DNA of 64,000 bases from Streptomyces cyaneochromogenes (GTDB lineage: Bacteria; Actinomycetota; Actinomycetes; Streptomycetales; Streptomycetaceae): assembly GCF_003963535.1 (NCBI RefSeq), contig NZ_CP034539.1, positions 7,564,001-7,628,000 on the forward strand, in the 5' to 3' direction. Numbering within the stretch: the first letter of the stretch is position 1; every line of letters begins with the position of its first letter. Shown here one piece after another: positions 27,031 to 35,167 of this stretch. Below the pieces are notes generated by a model. The model was not told the DNA's origin. It did no database searches and saw only the letters and a program-made list of their open reading frames with translations. The position numbers and the translations under genes were made by a program.

Positions 27031-27083
27031 GGGGAGGGCAGGGAGAGGGTAGGGGGCGCGGAGAAAGCAGGGAGAGGGCAGAA
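27031..27083 (+). repeat. G-tract leader with a direct repeat
   Basis: Five closely spaced G-runs (27031-27056) could fold into a G-quadruplex. GCAGGGAGAGGG occurs twice, at 27038 and 27067. The block ends about 20 bases before the start of the reductase-like gene and could affect its transcription or translation. Confidence 0.45.
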
Positions 27084-27104
27084 GGGGAGCATGGAGGGAG
27101 AGCG

Positions 27105-27725
27105 ATGACTCAGCCCGCGGGCAAGGTGGTCTGCGACATCACGATCTCGGCCGACGGCTACTCGGCCGGGCTCAACCAGACCGAGGAACGCCCGTTCGGC
27201 GACGACGGCGGCGACGGCACGGGGGACAGGCTGCACGCCTGGATGTTCGACACCCCCGACGAGAACCGGGCCGAGGTCGACCAACTGGCCGCCGCCGAAG
27301 CGTTCATCATGGGGCGCAACATGTTCGGCCCGGTGCGCGGCGAGTGGGATCGCCGGTGGAACGGCTGGTGGGGTGCCGAACCGCCCTTCCATGCGCCGGT
27401 GTTCGTGCTCACCCACTACGCGCGCGAGCCGCAGCCGATGGCCGGCGGCACCACGTACTACTTCGTCACCGACGGAATCGAGTCGGCGCTGGCACAGGCA
27501 CGCACCGCGGCCGGCGACGGTGATGTCTCGATCCACGGCGGCGCGACCACCGTCAACCAGTACCTCGCCGCCGGCCTGATCGACGAACTGCGCCTGCACA
27601 TCGTGCCGTTCACACTCGGCGCCGGCACGCGACTGTTCGACGGTGTCCCACCGCTGAACCTGGAGCAGGTGAGGTCGCGGTCGGCGACACTGGTCACGCA
27701 CCTGACCTATCGCGTGCTGCGCTGA
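27105..27725 (+). CDS. Dihydrofolate-reductase-like (RibD C-terminal domain) protein
   Basis: The 206-residue protein has the RibD_C/DHFR-like fold: KVVCDITISADGYSAG at the start, AEAFIMGRNMFGPVRGEW in the middle, and DVSIHGGATTVNQYLAAGLIDELRLHIVPFTLGAGTRLFDG near the end. Such proteins are usually NADPH-dependent reductases of unknown substrate. The ATG follows GAGGGAGAG closely. It appears to be a single-gene unit with a G-rich leader. Confidence 0.88.
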   Translation: MTQPAGKVVCDITISADGYSAGLNQTEERPFGDDGGDGTGDRLHAWMFDTPDENRAEVDQLAAAEAFIMGRNMFGPVRGEWDRRWNGWWGAEPPFHAPVFVLTHYAREPQPMAGGTTYYFVTDGIESALAQARTAAGDGDVSIHGGATTVNQYLAAGLIDELRLHIVPFTLGAGTRLFDGVPPLNLEQVRSRSATLVTHLTYRVLR

Positions 27726-28017
27726 CGGGGAACGCTTTCGTGCGCTGCTGAACCGTTTGTCGGGCGATGCAAAGAGGTCAGGCGCTCGGAGGCCGCCGCC
27801 GACCTCGATGCCGACCGCGTCCACCTGCTGACCGGCATGGACCGCATGTACGACGATGGTGACCCGCTGCCGGATGCAGGCGGCGAAGGCGGCGGGCGCG
27901 CCCTCGGTGAGGCCCACGGTGCCGACGGCGATGGCGCTGGAGAAATTCACACCGAACGGCTGGCGTGCAGCGCGTTCCCGGGGCGCCCTCGGCCGGTCTG
28001 CCCGCGTGTCTGCACCC

Positions 28018-28518
28018 TCAGGCCGTGGAGGCGGGCACCGGGAACAGCATGCAGCTGCTGGTGGCGTGGGCGAGCAGGCGCTCGTCCGTGTCGACCAGCC
28101 TGGCCTCGGCGAGTGCGGTCTGGCGGCCCCGGCTGACGACCGTTCCGATGGCCCGGACCCGGCCCGTGTCCGCGGTGATCCGCTTGAGGAACTTCACGGT
28201 CAGGTCGAGCGAGGTGTATCCCATGCCGGGAGGGAGCGTGGACTGCACGGCGCACCCGGCCGCCGAGTCGAGCAGGGTGGCGTAGACGCCGCCGTGCACG
28301 CTGCCGATCGGGTTGTAGTGCTCCTCGCCCGGCGTGATCGAGAAGACCGCCCTGCCCTCGTCCACCTCGTCGAGGGTGAAGTCGAGGGTCGCCGCGACGG
28401 GGGCCGCGGGCAGCTTCCCCGCCTGCACCTCGCGCAGGAATTCCAGGCCCGAGGCGCGTCCCACGGCGGCGGCGGTGATCGTGGGGTCGTCCCACTCGTA
28501 GGTGCGTGACCGTCCCAT
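28018..28518 (-). CDS. PaaI-family hotdog-fold thioesterase
   Basis: The 166-residue protein has the hotdog fold of PaaI-type acyl-CoA thioesterases, with the active-site region NPIGSVHGGVYATLLDSAAGCAVQSTLPPG and the strand TSLDLTVKFLKRI. It should hydrolyse an aryl- or acyl-CoA ester. It is divergent from an HxlR-type regulator gene 92 bases away, which probably controls it. The 27726-28017 stretch downstream holds no gene I can identify. Confidence 0.87.
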   Translation of the reverse strand: MGRSRTYEWDDPTITAAAVGRASGLEFLREVQAGKLPAAPVAATLDFTLDEVDEGRAVFSITPGEEHYNPIGSVHGGVYATLLDSAAGCAVQSTLPPGMGYTSLDLTVKFLKRITADTGRVRAIGTVVSRGRQTALAEARLVDTDERLLAHATSSCMLFPVPASTA

Positions 28519-28610
28519 GACTTGGCATCCTCTCGGCTGACTTCGTTGATTGAAGCTAGCCGGGTGCGCCTCTGGCTGTCAAAGGTGAAGCCAGCCCCTA
28601 GCATGGAGGC

Positions 28611-29078
28611 ATGGAGTGGCTTGAGGTCAGCACGGAGAACTGTCCCGTCCAGCGCACGCTCGATCTGGTCGGCGAGAAGTGGACGCTGCTGATCGTGCGG
28701 GACGTCGCCTGCGGCGTGCGCCGGTTCGACGACTTCCGGCGGCACATCGGACTGTCGGAGGCGGTACTGAGCGACCGGCTGCGGAAGCTGACCGCGGCCG
28801 GCATCCTGACGACCGTCGCCTACCAGGAACCGGGCAGCCGGTCCCGCAACGAGTACCGGCTGACCCGCAAGGGGTGGGACCTGTGGCCCGTGCTCGTCGC
28901 GCTGCGGCAGTGGGGCGACACGTACGCGGCGGATCCCGACGGCCCCGTGATGGACATGCGGCACTCCGCGTGCGGGGCCCCGGTGCGCGCCGTCGTCGCG
29001 TGCGCCGAGGAGCACGCCGCGCTGACCCCCAAGGAAGTCACCGCCCGACCGGGCCCCGGCGCACGCCGTCGGGCCTGA
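28611..29078 (+). CDS. HxlR-family transcriptional regulator
   Basis: The 155-residue protein has the HxlR winged helix: NCPVQRTLDLVGEKWTLLIVRDVACGVRRFDDFRRHIGLSEAVLSDRLRKLTAAGIL, then an arginine-rich wing. The Cys in ENCPVQ is the conserved HxlR cysteine often used for redox or aldehyde sensing. Its position opposite the thioesterase suggests it regulates that gene. A tight GGAGG directly before the ATG makes the exact start uncertain. Confidence 0.88.
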   Translation: MEWLEVSTENCPVQRTLDLVGEKWTLLIVRDVACGVRRFDDFRRHIGLSEAVLSDRLRKLTAAGILTTVAYQEPGSRSRNEYRLTRKGWDLWPVLVALRQWGDTYAADPDGPVMDMRHSACGAPVRAVVACAEEHAALTPKEVTARPGPGARRRA

Positions 29079-29108
29079 GCCCGAGACGGTGAGCACGGCC
29101 GAGGTGGC

Positions 29109-29290
29109 ATCACTCGCCACCTGCGACGACGGCAGATCAAGCACGCCATCCCCGAGCCGAACGACCAGCGGGCCGACCACAAAGCCCGCAAGAACTTCAG
29201 GACCGTAGCCGCGAGGTTCGACTGGAGCGCCTACGCCTTCGATGGCGCCTTCACCGTTGGCTCGATCCGGCTCCGGCTCCGCGTAAGAAC
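29109..29290 (+). pseudogene. IS5-type transposase remnant (C-terminal part)
   Basis: The frame reads LRRRQIKHAIPEPNDQRADHKAR and then NFRTVAARFDWSAYAFDGAFTVGSIRLRLR, the end of an IS5-type DDE transposase with the middle deleted. It has lost its stop and runs on towards the next gene. It might be the other half of the remnant at 26662 or a separate insertion. Confidence 0.6.
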
Positions 29291-29306
29291 CTCCGGGCAG
29301 GCCTCC

Positions 29307-30299
29307 CTAGATCCTGCTGAGTGCCTGCATCGCATCGCGTTCGACGCGCGAGAGCTCGTGGAGGGCGGAGCCGGCCTGCGCGAGGTGCGTCGCGTCGCCG
29401 GATTCGCCTGCTGTCGCGATGAGTGCGGCCACCTGTGTCCACAGGGTGGCGGCTTCGGCATACAGGGTGTGGCCGGTGCGCAGGTGGCTGTTGTCGATCA
29501 GCTGGGCGCACTCGGCGAGGAAGTCCCGGTAGAGATTGCGGAACAGGGCGCCGCCGGTGCCGGCCCTCTCCATGAGGACGGCGGTCCGAGGCAGGTCCTC
29601 GCGCGGATTGCCGCTGCGCTGCAGCCACTTGGGCACTTGCCCGGCGGTCTTCTCGATGCCCCGGTGGCCCAGGTTCGCGATGGGCGGGTTCAGGAAGGCG
29701 TCGGCGCAGGCCTTGATCGCGGGGATGATCCGGTCCCGCGGTGGCGTCGGGTCGCTGGGCGCCGTGATCGTGAAGGAGCGGTGCTTGGCGGTCATGGGGC
29801 CGCGCTCGGCTCTGGCTCTGGCGAGGCCGGCGAGGCTGGTCGAGACGGCTCCGCCCTGCGGTTCGGTGTCCACCAGGTAGGCGTCCTGTCGGTCGTAGCC
29901 GTACATGGCCACGACGTGCCCGCCGAAGTGCACCTTGGTGCTGAAGTAGTCCAGGTGGTAGCTGTCGAGTTGAAGGCCGACCGGCCGGCCGGCGTCGATG
30001 ACTGCCGCCACGTTCTGCCAGGCCCTGCGCGGGGAGGTGGTCTCCCCGACCAGCAGTTCAAGTCCGAGTGCGGCGGCCAGGTTCCTGGTGAGCTCGAACG
30101 GTTTGACCCGGCCGCCCAGGAAGGGAAAGCCCATGCTCTTGCTGTCCCAGTAGATGAAGGACAGCCCGGAGCCGAGCCCGAACAGCATGGGCTCGGACAG
30201 GTCGAGTCCCTCATGCCGCAGCAGCACGCCCAGCGCCGTCGTCTCGCAGTGCTGCATACCGCGGAGATCGATGTCCTCAACCATGGCCATGCAGCCCAT
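29307..30299 (-). CDS. BtrH N-terminal domain / DUF4872 protein
   Basis: This 330-residue protein has an N-terminal papain-like BtrH domain. HCETTALGVLLRHEGLDLSEPMLFGLGSGLSFIYW carries the Cys and later GGHVVAMYGYDRQDAYLVDTE carries the His. A helical C-terminal domain follows (about residues 190-330). BtrH in butirosin biosynthesis transfers an acyl chain from an acyl carrier protein, and relatives work in non-ribosomal and RiPP pathways. The ATG follows GAGGGA by 6 bases. It stands alone between remnants, so its pathway partners are missing here. Confidence 0.78.
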   Translation of the reverse strand: MGCMAMVEDIDLRGMQHCETTALGVLLRHEGLDLSEPMLFGLGSGLSFIYWDSKSMGFPFLGGRVKPFELTRNLAAALGLELLVGETTSPRRAWQNVAAVIDAGRPVGLQLDSYHLDYFSTKVHFGGHVVAMYGYDRQDAYLVDTEPQGGAVSTSLAGLARARAERGPMTAKHRSFTITAPSDPTPPRDRIIPAIKACADAFLNPPIANLGHRGIEKTAGQVPKWLQRSGNPREDLPRTAVLMERAGTGGALFRNLYRDFLAECAQLIDNSHLRTGHTLYAEAATLWTQVAALIATAGESGDATHLAQAGSALHELSRVERDAMQALSRI

Positions 30300-30304
30300 T
30301 CTGT

Positions 30305-30590
30305 TCCCTCAGCAGACGAGGGACGCGGTGATCTGGCAGGGCCGGGGGCAGCGCGGGCAGCAAGTGCGGTTCACCCGCGTGGGACTGGAGCAGCCACTGT
30401 GAAACCCCTGCCGTCGCCCCGAAGTGGATCTTCCACGCCGCGTGCCCGTGGTTCTGTTCGGGAGCGATCGCGTCCCAGCCCTCCTGCCACTCCTGCAATT
30501 GCCCCCGCGCGCCGATCTTCATGGGCGGCAGCTTCTCGCGTACGGCCCGCGCCTCGGTGCGCATACCCCCGTGTGGGGCGGGTTCTGCGG
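30305..30590 (-). pseudogene. GH95 alpha-L-fucosidase remnant
   Basis: REKLPPMKIGARGQLQEWQEGWD is characteristic of the catalytic region of GH95 fucosidases, and FGATAGVSQWLLQSHAGEPHLLPALP of the part near the C-terminus. They are joined in one frame with about 60-100 residues missing between them (the RHVSHLYGL block is lost after QNHGH). The rest of the roughly 750-residue enzyme is absent. It fills most of the 30300-30724 gap. Confidence 0.65.
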
Positions 30591-30724
30591 TGAGACCGCG
30601 GGGCAACGATCGGGCCGGCTCGGCAGTCGTAGGGAGTGACGCACTTCCGTCTCTGGAGCTCTCTACCGACTATCGCCCCTGATCCGGTGGTTGGCAGCAG
30701 GGCCTGTCATCCCCAGGAGGGCTC

Positions 30725-31582
30725 ATGAGCCGCTTCGCTGCACCGCTCGGCGACAGACCGAGCGGCGGGCGCGTCACCGCCGCGCCCATCGCCACCGCTG
30801 GTGCCCCGCAGGACAAGTCCGTCGGGCGTGCTACAAGCCGCGGTGTCGTGCTGGGGACCGTCGCCGTTCTGCTGACGGCCGTCGGCGCTTCGGCCGGTGC
30901 CGCGACCGGCGGACCGGAGGTCAGTGGTGTCATCGTCGGATCCGGACAGGACGTCATCGTGGGTGTCACGCACAACGTGGTGTTCCCGGTCACGGTCAGC
31001 GGGTCGGATGACTCCGGCCTGTCCTTCGTCGATGTGGATCTGAAGGGCCCGAACGGCGGCTTTTACACCACCGACGCGTACTGCGAGAGCGCGACGGTCT
31101 GCACGACGGTGTTCACCGTCAACGCCCACCCCGCCCCAGGCAGCGACGATCCGGTGGACCTGGCCAACGCCCACGCGGGAACGTGGTCGGTCGACGTCCT
31201 GGCCGACGCCAACGACGGCGATTCCGTCTTCGCCCAGGGCGTGGGGTCGTTCGGCCTCAAGCGAGCGGCGCAGCTCACGGTCAACGCGTCACCGGAGCCG
31301 GTCGTCAAGGGCGCTCGTATCACAGTCACCGGCAAGCTCGTGCGTGCCAACTGGGACACCTACCGGTACGCGGGATACGCGGGCCAGACAGTGAAACTGC
31401 AGTTCCGCCCGAAGGACAGCACCACCTACGCCACGGTGGCCGCGGTGAAGACCAGCAACACCGGCACCCTGCACACCACGGTCAAGGCGGTCAAGGACGG
31501 CTACTGGCGTTGGAACTTCACGGGCACGACCACCACCGGCCCGGCGAAGGCCACCGGTGACTACGTCGACGTGCGTCCATGA
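30725..31582 (+). CDS. Membrane-anchored or secreted protein of unknown function
   Basis: The 285-residue protein has a cytosolic start of about 35 residues, a hydrophobic export segment (GVVLGTVAVLLTAVGASAGAAT) and an extracellular part of beta-rich, immunoglobulin-like character. The second half (SPEPVVKGARITVTGKLVRANWDTYRYAGYAGQTVKLQFRPKDSTTYATV) resembles the bacterial adhesin-type repeat domains often found in actinomycete surface proteins. A Cys pair (DAYCESATVCTT) probably forms a disulfide. GGAGG lies 7 bases before the ATG. Confidence 0.75.
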   Translation: MSRFAAPLGDRPSGGRVTAAPIATAGAPQDKSVGRATSRGVVLGTVAVLLTAVGASAGAATGGPEVSGVIVGSGQDVIVGVTHNVVFPVTVSGSDDSGLSFVDVDLKGPNGGFYTTDAYCESATVCTTVFTVNAHPAPGSDDPVDLANAHAGTWSVDVLADANDGDSVFAQGVGSFGLKRAAQLTVNASPEPVVKGARITVTGKLVRANWDTYRYAGYAGQTVKLQFRPKDSTTYATVAAVKTSNTGTLHTTVKAVKDGYWRWNFTGTTTTGPAKATGDYVDVRP

Positions 31583-31623
31583 TCCGACGCCGCAGCCGGC
31601 TCAGCCGGGACCTGCCGTGCGCA

Positions 31624-31760
31624 ACTGAACTCTTCAGCGCCGTTCAGCACCCTTGTGTCGGACGAAAGGAAACAGTTCAGTCCCCGTGGCCCTGACCTGG
31701 GCACTGAACTCTTCTCTGCACGGAAGGAAGTAGCGACCCTCGCGCGGAGCAGTTCAGTGC
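31624..31760. repeat. Two tandem inverted-repeat units bounded by ACTGAACT/AGTTCAGT
   Basis: Unit 1 (31624-31681) starts ACTGAACTCTTC and ends AGTTCAGT. Unit 2 (31701-31760) starts GCACTGAACTCTTC and ends AGTTCAGTGC. Each is about 58-60 bases with complementary ends, and they lie 19 bases apart. They sit just past the stop of the secreted-protein gene. They could form two similar hairpins or be two copies of a small mobile repeat. Confidence 0.6.
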
Positions 31761-31831
31761 GCAGACCACGATCGCACCGGGCCGCCCACGGCACCAGCGG
31801 CTCTCGAGTCAGGCTGGGGTCCAGTGCCCTT

Positions 31832-32017
31832 CTAGTCCAGCCATTCCAGCCCCCACAGCGTCAATGCCCTGGCGGCGGATTCCGGAACGCGTTCGTGGAA
31901 CTTCCGCCGGGCTTCGGTCACCGAGGCCGGATCCGGTGAGCGACGGCCAGTTGCCGGCAGCGCATGCCCTCCCGGGCGCACGGCGGGGCGTTGTGTTCCT
32001 GTCGTCTCCGTCATCAT
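31832..32017 (-). CDS. Short hypothetical protein, last gene of a three-gene unit
   Basis: The frame encodes about 61 residues (starting MMTETTGTQRPAV) with a C-terminal helix ending ARALTLWGLEWLD. It follows a helix-turn-helix gene on the same strand. The start is uncertain: a TTG at 32110 overlapping the previous stop would give 92 residues, while the ATG at 32017 has only a weak ribosome site. No family is recognised; the C-terminus and its position are the main support. Confidence 0.45.
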   Translation of the reverse strand: MMTETTGTQRPAVRPGGHALPATGRRSPDPASVTEARRKFHERVPESAARALTLWGLEWLD

Positions 32018-32106
32018 CCCGGCGTGCTGATCAGCGATCGCGCCACGCAACGGGGTATGGGCGAAGTGCTGCGGGGTGGCAGGCAACGGCAACGAGACCG
32101 TGCTCT

Positions 32107-32343
32107 TCAATCCGAGCCGGAATCAGCTGCGTCATCGACCGTCTGGGCCCGGCTCGGGGCTCCGCGGTCTCGGGTCTGTCGCAACCTGTACAACTCGTCG
32201 AGGTCGTACTCCGCGCGCTGTGCGGTGCCAAGACGGGTGATCTTTCCTCGACTGGCCCATTTCCGGATGGTCGCCGACGACACCCCCATGGCCAGGGCCG
32301 CCAGTTCGGTCGGTACGGTGCGCCTGCCTCCCCCGGTGGTCAC
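32107..32343 (-). CDS. Small helix-turn-helix protein (excisionase/MerR-like)
   Basis: The 78-residue protein is essentially one DNA-binding helix-turn-helix: TVPTELAALAMGVSSATIRKWASRGKITRLGTAQRAEYDLDELYRL. This type is common in small regulators and phage-derived excisionases. Its GTG overlaps the TGA of the upstream zinc-ribbon protein gene by 4 bases, so the two are coupled. It probably works with that protein. Confidence 0.7.
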   Translation of the reverse strand: MTTGGGRRTVPTELAALAMGVSSATIRKWASRGKITRLGTAQRAEYDLDELYRLRQTRDRGAPSRAQTVDDAADSGSD

Positions 32344-32981
32344 GGCCGGATCCCGGCCGACTGCCGCGGACCGGCGAGCATCAGCCAGTCGTGTGGCGCG
32401 AAGGCATGCCCCTGGTCGCACATCACCCTTGAACCGGGCCGTCCTGGGACGCTTTTGGTTGGACGCAGTGCTGCATACAACGTTCCGGAGCAGCCGGGCT
32501 CCGGGCAGCCGCCCAGCTCCCGGCGTGCCGGCCTGGTCTCTTCGCGCAGTGAGTGGCAGGAGCGCAAAAGCGCGGTGACCTCCCGGTCGAAGTCCGGTCC
32601 CGCCGGATGCTCCGTCAGCCAGGAGAGGTGTCGGCCGAGGAATTCGGCCAGGCCCGGAACGCTGCAGTTCCGGGGCGCGGCGACTCCGCGCTCCTCGATG
32701 ACCAGCCGGGCCCACGAGGTGAGCAGCTCGGTGATCCGCGACCGCAGGGCGAGCACGGACTCGTCGAGGGTGATACCCGTCGGCCTGCTGCCGCTGACAC
32801 GTTCCCGCAGCCCATGCGCGGACGACGTCAGTTCGTGCTCGCTCTCGTGGTGGAAATTCACGGCTTTGCACAGAGCGACGCGCAGGCGCTCCGCCCGGAG
32901 GCAGCTCGGTTCATGGATGCTTTCGAGAGATGTGTAGAGGGGGATGTGGAGAGTTCGAGGTAATTTCCTGGATGAGGGCAC
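32340..32981 (-). CDS. Hypothetical protein with C-terminal zinc-ribbon-like motif
   Basis: The 213-residue protein is helical for about 160 residues. It ends with GCPEPGCSGTLYAALRP and then VMCDQGHAFAPHDWL; the Cys and His residues could bind one zinc. The GTG at 32981 is preceded by GGAGGGAG with 7 bases between, a strong ribosome site that decides the start. It heads a unit with the helix-turn-helix gene. Proteins of this sort in Streptomyces are often found beside such small regulators. The function is unknown. Confidence 0.68.
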   Translation of the reverse strand: MPSSRKLPRTLHIPLYTSLESIHEPSCLRAERLRVALCKAVNFHHESEHELTSSAHGLRERVSGSRPTGITLDESVLALRSRITELLTSWARLVIEERGVAAPRNCSVPGLAEFLGRHLSWLTEHPAGPDFDREVTALLRSCHSLREETRPARRELGGCPEPGCSGTLYAALRPTKSVPGRPGSRVMCDQGHAFAPHDWLMLAGPRQSAGIRP

Positions 32982-33720
32982 GACAGTTCTCCCTCCGGCC
33001 CCGGAGACATGTTCTTGAATTACAAAAACGAATCGCGCTGCGGCCGGCAGGAAGATGGCTGTCGCACGGTTAAGGGATATCTGACGCTGATTTAACAGAC
33101 GTTTAATGGACTCGGTGAGGGGCCCACCTTGAAGTGCTCCTCAGGGGCAGAGCGTGGAAGCGGTTACCGAGGCCAATTTTGATGAAGCCTCAAGGAGTTC
33201 GTCAAGCCCGGCAGAGATGAGGAATATTGCGAATCGGTCACATATTGTCGTTTTGCGTTGCGGTTGCCGCTCGGCCCTGGCAGTTGTCAGGCAGCTCCCG
33301 TCATACGGAGTGACGGGACGAGCGCGTGTTGACAGTGCGTGAGTGGGGTGTCACGCTTCTTCGGGCAGTCGAAGTGTGCCCTTTTCCGGCCGTGGCCCCG
33401 CGACACGTCCTCTTCGATGTCGTCTCAGCGCACCGCGAAGGACTCGCCCTTCCCGCCGGTCTCCGCCGTGGAAGCCCTTGTAGAAGCCCTTGCTCCCACG
33501 CCGCCGGGTGCCTCGTTCATCCCTGGTGATCCGTTGTGACCGCCAGCGTCCGTAGTCGTGCTCCGCTGCCTCCAGGCGGAGCACCGATCGGCGGCGCCGC
33601 CGGTCAGGGGATCCGGCCGTACCACTGTCGCCCGAAGCTGTCCCGAAAGGTCCTATGGGCGTGGGCGCGTGTCCCGCATCTGGCGAGACCGATGCCTGCC
33701 GCCGAGGGAGAGTGACCCCC
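32982..33720. other. Long intergenic region before the cluster regulators
   Basis: This 739-base stretch is clearly less GC-rich than its surroundings in its first 300 bases. It contains AT-rich blocks such as TTTAACAGACGTTTAATGG (about 33090) and a TTGACA hexamer at about 33329. Short frames on both strands lack convincing ribosome sites. I take it as a promoter and leader region separating the polyketide cluster from the three-gene unit. Confidence 0.5.
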
Positions 33721-34392
33721 TTGCACATACGTCTTGTGACTGCCGACGCCAGGATTGCGGCCCTCGAAGCCCCCTTGACCCGGTGCGGGTTCACCGTGGA
33801 GGTCGTCCGCGCCGGTGCGGATGCCCTGCGTGACCTCGCCCGGGTCGGCCTCGTCCTGCTCGATCTGGACATAACGGATCGTGACGGCCTGGACGTATGC
33901 CGGGGCATCAGGGAACTGAGTGATCTGCCCGTCGTGTGTGTCACCGTCCGCACCGAGGAACTCGACCGGGTCCTGGCCCTTCAGGCAGGCGCGGACGACT
34001 GCCTGGTCAGGCCCTTTGGTCTGCATGAACTCACGGCACGCATCGAGGCCGTCACCCGTCGGCTCCACGGCTCGCTGACCGGACAGCCGCCGAAGACCAT
34101 CGAGAGCGGTCCGCTGCGGATCGATCTGGAGTCACGGGAAGTGCGCCTCCATGACCGGATCGTGCCGCTCACCCGGAAGGAATTCGACCTGCTCGCACTT
34201 CTCGCCTGCCGTCCTGACGAGGTGATACCGCGTCGGCAGATCCTCCAGGAAGTGTGGCGTGACATTCAGCCCGGTACGGGCAGAACCCTGGACAGTCATG
34301 TGAGCAGCATTCGCCGCAAACTCGGTTCACGTGACTGGATCGTGGCAGTACGTGGCGCCGGATTCGTGTTTGGGCGAGGGCGCAAGGAGTGA
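33721..34392 (+). CDS. OmpR-family response regulator, orphan (JadR1-like), with altered receiver
   Basis: The 223-residue protein has a receiver domain (phospho-acceptor region LVLLDLDITDRDG) and a winged helix (SGPLRIDLESREVRLHDRIVPLTRKEFDLLALLACRP, HVSSIRRKLG). Two canonical receiver residues differ: the acidic pair is reduced to LVTADAR, and the Lys of the KPF motif is Arg (CLVRPFG). It may therefore act without phosphorylation, like the atypical regulators of angucycline clusters that bind pathway products. The TTG at 33721 is chosen by analogy with its neighbour; a GTG at 33712 is possible. No kinase gene is nearby. Confidence 0.82.
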   Translation: MHIRLVTADARIAALEAPLTRCGFTVEVVRAGADALRDLARVGLVLLDLDITDRDGLDVCRGIRELSDLPVVCVTVRTEELDRVLALQAGADDCLVRPFGLHELTARIEAVTRRLHGSLTGQPPKTIESGPLRIDLESREVRLHDRIVPLTRKEFDLLALLACRPDEVIPRRQILQEVWRDIQPGTGRTLDSHVSSIRRKLGSRDWIVAVRGAGFVFGRGRKE

Positions 34393-34488
34393 CCTTCGTC
34401 GCATCCTCCGTTGTTAACAGTGCACATCGTTTGACTCACTGTGGATGGTGAAAAGAGTCGAACGTTGTCACTCTCTCGGAGGTTCGCC

Positions 34489-35151
34489 TTGGATATTCTT
34501 CTGTTAGAAAGCGACAAGAAGCTTGCCGCCTGCCTCGTCCGCGGGCTCAGGAGGTCCGGGCACCGGGCGGTGAGTCTTTCGGCCGTCGAGGATGCCCTGC
34601 GGGTGCTGACGGAATTCGATCTCGTCCTGCTCGACCTCGACCTTCCCGACATGGACGGAGTGGAGGCCTGTCGGCGCATCAGAGCCGTCTCCGACATCCC
34701 GGTGATCGGGACCTCGCGGCACGACTCCGAGTTCACCCGGACCCTGGTACTGCGGGCGGGAGCCGACGACTGCCTGGACAAGCCGTACGGTTTCCGGGAA
34801 CTGACGGCCAGGATGGGCGCGGTCATGCGGCGGGTGAGGCTGCAGTGCCACAACACCGGAGAGTTGTCGTTCGGTCCGCTGCGCATCGAACTCGACACGC
34901 GTGAGGTCGTGCTGGGCGGCCGGTCCGTCCGGTTGACCGACAAGGAGTTCGACCTCCTCCAAACGCTCGCCTCGCGCCCCGGCGCGGTGGTGTCCCGCCA
35001 GGAACTCATGACGAAGGTCTGGGGGGACAGATGGAACAGCACCGGACGCACCATCGACACCCACGTCAGCAGTCTGCGCGGCAAGTTGGGCGGCGGTCGC
35101 TGGATCACCACCGTGCACGGCGTCGGCTTCCGCTTCGCCGCCGACGCCTGA
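34489..35151 (+). CDS. OmpR-family response regulator, orphan, second copy
   Basis: The 220-residue paralogue of the preceding gene starts at TTG 34489 (LDILLLESDKKLAACLV), with GGAGG 6 bases upstream deciding the start. The receiver has LVLLDLDLPDMDG and an intact KPY motif (CLDKPYG), but ESD in place of the usual acidic pair. The winged helix is SFGPLRIELDTREVVLGGRSVRLTDKEFDLLQTL with HVSSLRGKLGG. The 96-base gap from the first regulator carries a TTGACT box at about 34431, so it may have its own promoter. It probably controls the polyketide cluster. Confidence 0.85.
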   Translation: MDILLLESDKKLAACLVRGLRRSGHRAVSLSAVEDALRVLTEFDLVLLDLDLPDMDGVEACRRIRAVSDIPVIGTSRHDSEFTRTLVLRAGADDCLDKPYGFRELTARMGAVMRRVRLQCHNTGELSFGPLRIELDTREVVLGGRSVRLTDKEFDLLQTLASRPGAVVSRQELMTKVWGDRWNSTGRTIDTHVSSLRGKLGGGRWITTVHGVGFRFAADA

Positions 35152-35167
35152 CCGGCGCGATGCACGG

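Noticed and set aside
27726..28017. Possible gene remnant between the reductase-like and thioesterase genes
   Set aside because: Frames on both strands look coding-like in places, but I could not match either to a family.
33417..33539. 40-residue plus-strand frame (MSSQRTAKDSPF...) and opposing short frames
   Set aside because: No ribosome site, no family match, and equally long frames on the other strand. Treated as non-coding leader.
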